A DNA stretch of 13,611 nucleotides from the NCBI GenBank assembly GCA_002700865.1, contig PAFB01000010.1:1-13611 (forward strand), in the 5' to 3' direction. This stretch comes from Rhodospirillaceae bacterium. Lineage in GTDB: Bacteria; Pseudomonadota; Alphaproteobacteria; UBA7985. The notes beneath the pieces were generated by a model. The model worked only from the letters and a program-made list of their open reading frames with translations, did no database searches and had not been told where the DNA came from. The translations under genes and the position numbers were made by a program. The stretch's first letter is position 1. Every line of letters starts with the position of its first letter. Below, one piece after another: positions 12,050-13,611 of this stretch.

Positions 12050-13611
12050 TTGACTGACTCTGTCTCTGTGGATATTCAACCAACACCGCTGACGCACAAT
12101 GACTATGATTTTCAGGTCAAGCCCGCGGCGACTTTGCGCAATCTTGCTATGGTGGCGCTGCTTGGCGGTTTCATTCCAGATGAGCGTCTTCTGTACCCGG
12201 ACAAGGACGACGGTTTGCAAGTCGCGGACCTTGGAGGTGGACCGGGGCTGACCGCGAATTCGCTGGCTTTCTCCTATCCCGGCACGCATTTCCATACCGT
12301 CGATCACAACCCGGAACTGTCGGCCTCTGCTGAGTCAATGAAAGCCAGCTTCGGCCACAACAACGTTAGCGTTCATCACGGCTCAATCGACAGCTTTAAC
12401 ACGGCACAACCGGGGCCATGGGACGTGGTTATGTGCCTCGATACCTATGGTCAGATGGTCGAAGAGGATCGTCCGTCTGTGTTTGACACGGTTAACAACG
12501 TCAAAGACGGCGGCATGGTGCTGTTTTCCTATAACTGTGCCGTGTTCAACACCCAGTTCGAACCCTTCCGCGAGTTCCTGAAACTGTTCGCGACCACGCA
12601 AGGCAATCAACCCATTGAGCAGACCAAAAGCGCCCTGCATCTGATGCAGGAAATGGTGGGTGAGGAGGCGGGTTACTTCTCGCAAATGCTGATTGCCGAC
12701 CGCTACAAGCGGTCCGCCGGCGCGGGCGCGCGTAAAGTGTTTCAGGAGTTCATGAACCTCGAATGGGACAGCTTCTACGCCCATGACATCATGCCTCAAT
12801 TCCTTGGCCGCGAGTACCGCATGTGTGGCGACGCCGCGCATCTGAACAATGCCAAGGCGCAGGCTGTACCCCGTTCGATGGTCGAGCGCCTGAACCGCTA
12901 TCCCAACAGAATCATCAGCGAGACGCTCTACGACTTTTCAGTCAATCGCTCGCACCGCACTGACCTGTACATCAAGAATGAAGAAAAGCAGTCGCACGCT
13001 GATATCGTCGAGTTTTGGGCCGATGCCCGGATCATGCTGAGACCGCTGCGTGAAAACGTGAAAATGCAGCTGACGTTCCGGTTGAACGAGAATCTGCGGC
13101 TGAACCCGGCGAAGTTTGACCCTGTGTTCAACGCGCTCGCCGCTGGTCCGATGAAGCTGGGCGCTTTGCGCAAGCTGTTTCCTGACGGCCCCGAGGGCGA
13201 TACTGAGATTATCGACGTGGTGCGGATTGGTCATGCGCTGGGGTATCTGAACCTTTACCATGGCGAAGATCTGTTCGAAGACCCCGATCAGGCAGTTCTG
13301 GACTTTGACAAAGGGCTGACCGGCTGGCTCGAAGAAACCAAAGCACCTGCGCAGCACCTGTTCATTCCGAACTTTGGCGAATTCCGCGCGGTTCCGCCCG
13401 CGATGTATGCGCTTGCCGTATCGGCGCGAGAGGGTGGGGACACGAACCTCGAAGAGCGTTCAGCGGCGCTACTTCAGGATATTCTCAAAGCGCAGACAGA
13501 GGCTGGTCTTGTGGGCGGCGATGGTCAGATCGACAATGCCGTCGAACGCATCCAACGCGTCCGGGCCAAGTTCGAACAGAGCCTGCGTCCTATTCTGACC
13601 CGCGGCGGATA
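12050..13611 (+). CDS. SAM-dependent methyltransferase with MethyTransf_Reg-like domain (3' end at window edge)
   Basis: A frame without stops runs from the thiolase TAA (11969-11971) to the last base, where 'ta' probably begins the stop codon. From the start used here it has 520 residues. Residues about 55-150 form a class I methyltransferase core: motif I ADLGGGPG (59-66), an acidic residue D85 after strand 2 (TVDHNPE) and a later WDVVMCLDTYGQ. The segment MVLFSYNCAVF and the following FYAHDIMPQF...CGDAAHLNNA and RTDLYIKN regions resemble the layout of proteins with the MethyTransf_Reg domain (PF10119), which are about this length. There is no in-frame ATG before the methyltransferase core. 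TTG 12050 follows a weak GAAAG eight bases upstream; GTG 11993 and GTG 12068 are alternatives. The substrate is unknown. Confidence 0.8.
   Translation, partial: MTDSVSVDIQPTPLTHNDYDFQVKPAATLRNLAMVALLGGFIPDERLLYPDKDDGLQVADLGGGPGLTANSLAFSYPGTHFHTVDHNPELSASAESMKASFGHNNVSVHHGSIDSFNTAQPGPWDVVMCLDTYGQMVEEDRPSVFDTVNNVKDGGMVLFSYNCAVFNTQFEPFREFLKLFATTQGNQPIEQTKSALHLMQEMVGEEAGYFSQMLIADRYKRSAGAGARKVFQEFMNLEWDSFYAHDIMPQFLGREYRMCGDAAHLNNAKAQAVPRSMVERLNRYPNRIISETLYDFSVNRSHRTDLYIKNEEKQSHADIVEFWADARIMLRPLRENVKMQLTFRLNENLRLNPAKFDPVFNALAAGPMKLGALRKLFPDGPEGDTEIIDVVRIGHALGYLNLYHGEDLFEDPDQAVLDFDKGLTGWLEETKAPAQHLFIPNFGEFRAVPPAMYALAVSAREGGDTNLEERSAALLQDILKAQTEAGLVGGDGQIDNAVERIQRVRAKFEQSLRPILTRGG

Noticed and set aside
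11699..12307. 202-codon minus-strand frame across the thiolase and methyltransferase junction
   Set aside because: It is opposite conserved active-site regions of the thiolase and the motif I region of the methyltransferase, with no recognisable content.
12383..13357. Several minus-strand frames opposite the methyltransferase gene
   Set aside because: The + strand frame is uninterrupted for over 500 codons with methyltransferase motifs, so these are shadows.

Overview
The window is a compact, mostly GC-rich bacterial chromosome segment. It most resembles a free-living alphaproteobacterium: MoaA, the beta-carbonic anhydrase and the crotonase, thiolase and SDR enzymes all have alphaproteobacterial-looking sequences. 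That is a judgement from remembered family sequences, not a search. Thirteen gene loci are packed with short gaps. No non-coding stretch reaches 300 bases; the longest are about 80-95 bases. I saw no rRNA, tRNA, CRISPR array, insertion sequence or prophage gene.

Left edge (1-1604, + strand). Two related LysR-type regulators lie one base apart. The first is cut by the window edge, so its DNA-binding domain is missing from view. The second has an intact helix-turn-helix, but a frameshift near 1095-1120 breaks its effector domain. Part of this region is AT-rich (46 G+C of 120 bases at 1141-1260, against 37 of 60 at 10201-10260), which suggests transferred or decaying DNA.

Centre (1644-7488). 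moaA (molybdenum cofactor synthesis) is on the minus strand. It is divergent from a + strand run of five closely spaced genes: a zinc-free MDR alkenal/quinone-type reductase (COG2130), a lipoprotein L,D-transpeptidase, a metallo-beta-lactamase-fold hydrolase, an enoyl-CoA hydratase and an AMI1-like amidase. Four of the five are soluble catabolic or detoxification enzymes; the cell-wall enzyme is the odd one out.

Minus-strand block (7498-9958). An SDR dehydrogenase is followed by a coupled gene pair. The first of the pair is a secreted protein with a degenerate-looking M14/AstE-type zinc carboxypeptidase residue pattern. The second is a one-pass membrane protein ending in a DUF4129-like domain. 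Their ATG and TGA overlap by four bases. This pair is the best candidate for an undescribed two-component envelope system.

Right side (10052-13611, + strand). A beta-carbonic anhydrase and an acetyl-CoA acetyltransferase-type thiolase are followed by a SAM-dependent methyltransferase with a MethyTransf_Reg-like C-terminal half. This last gene has no ATG start and runs to the last base; the window ends on 'ta', probably the first two bases of its stop codon.
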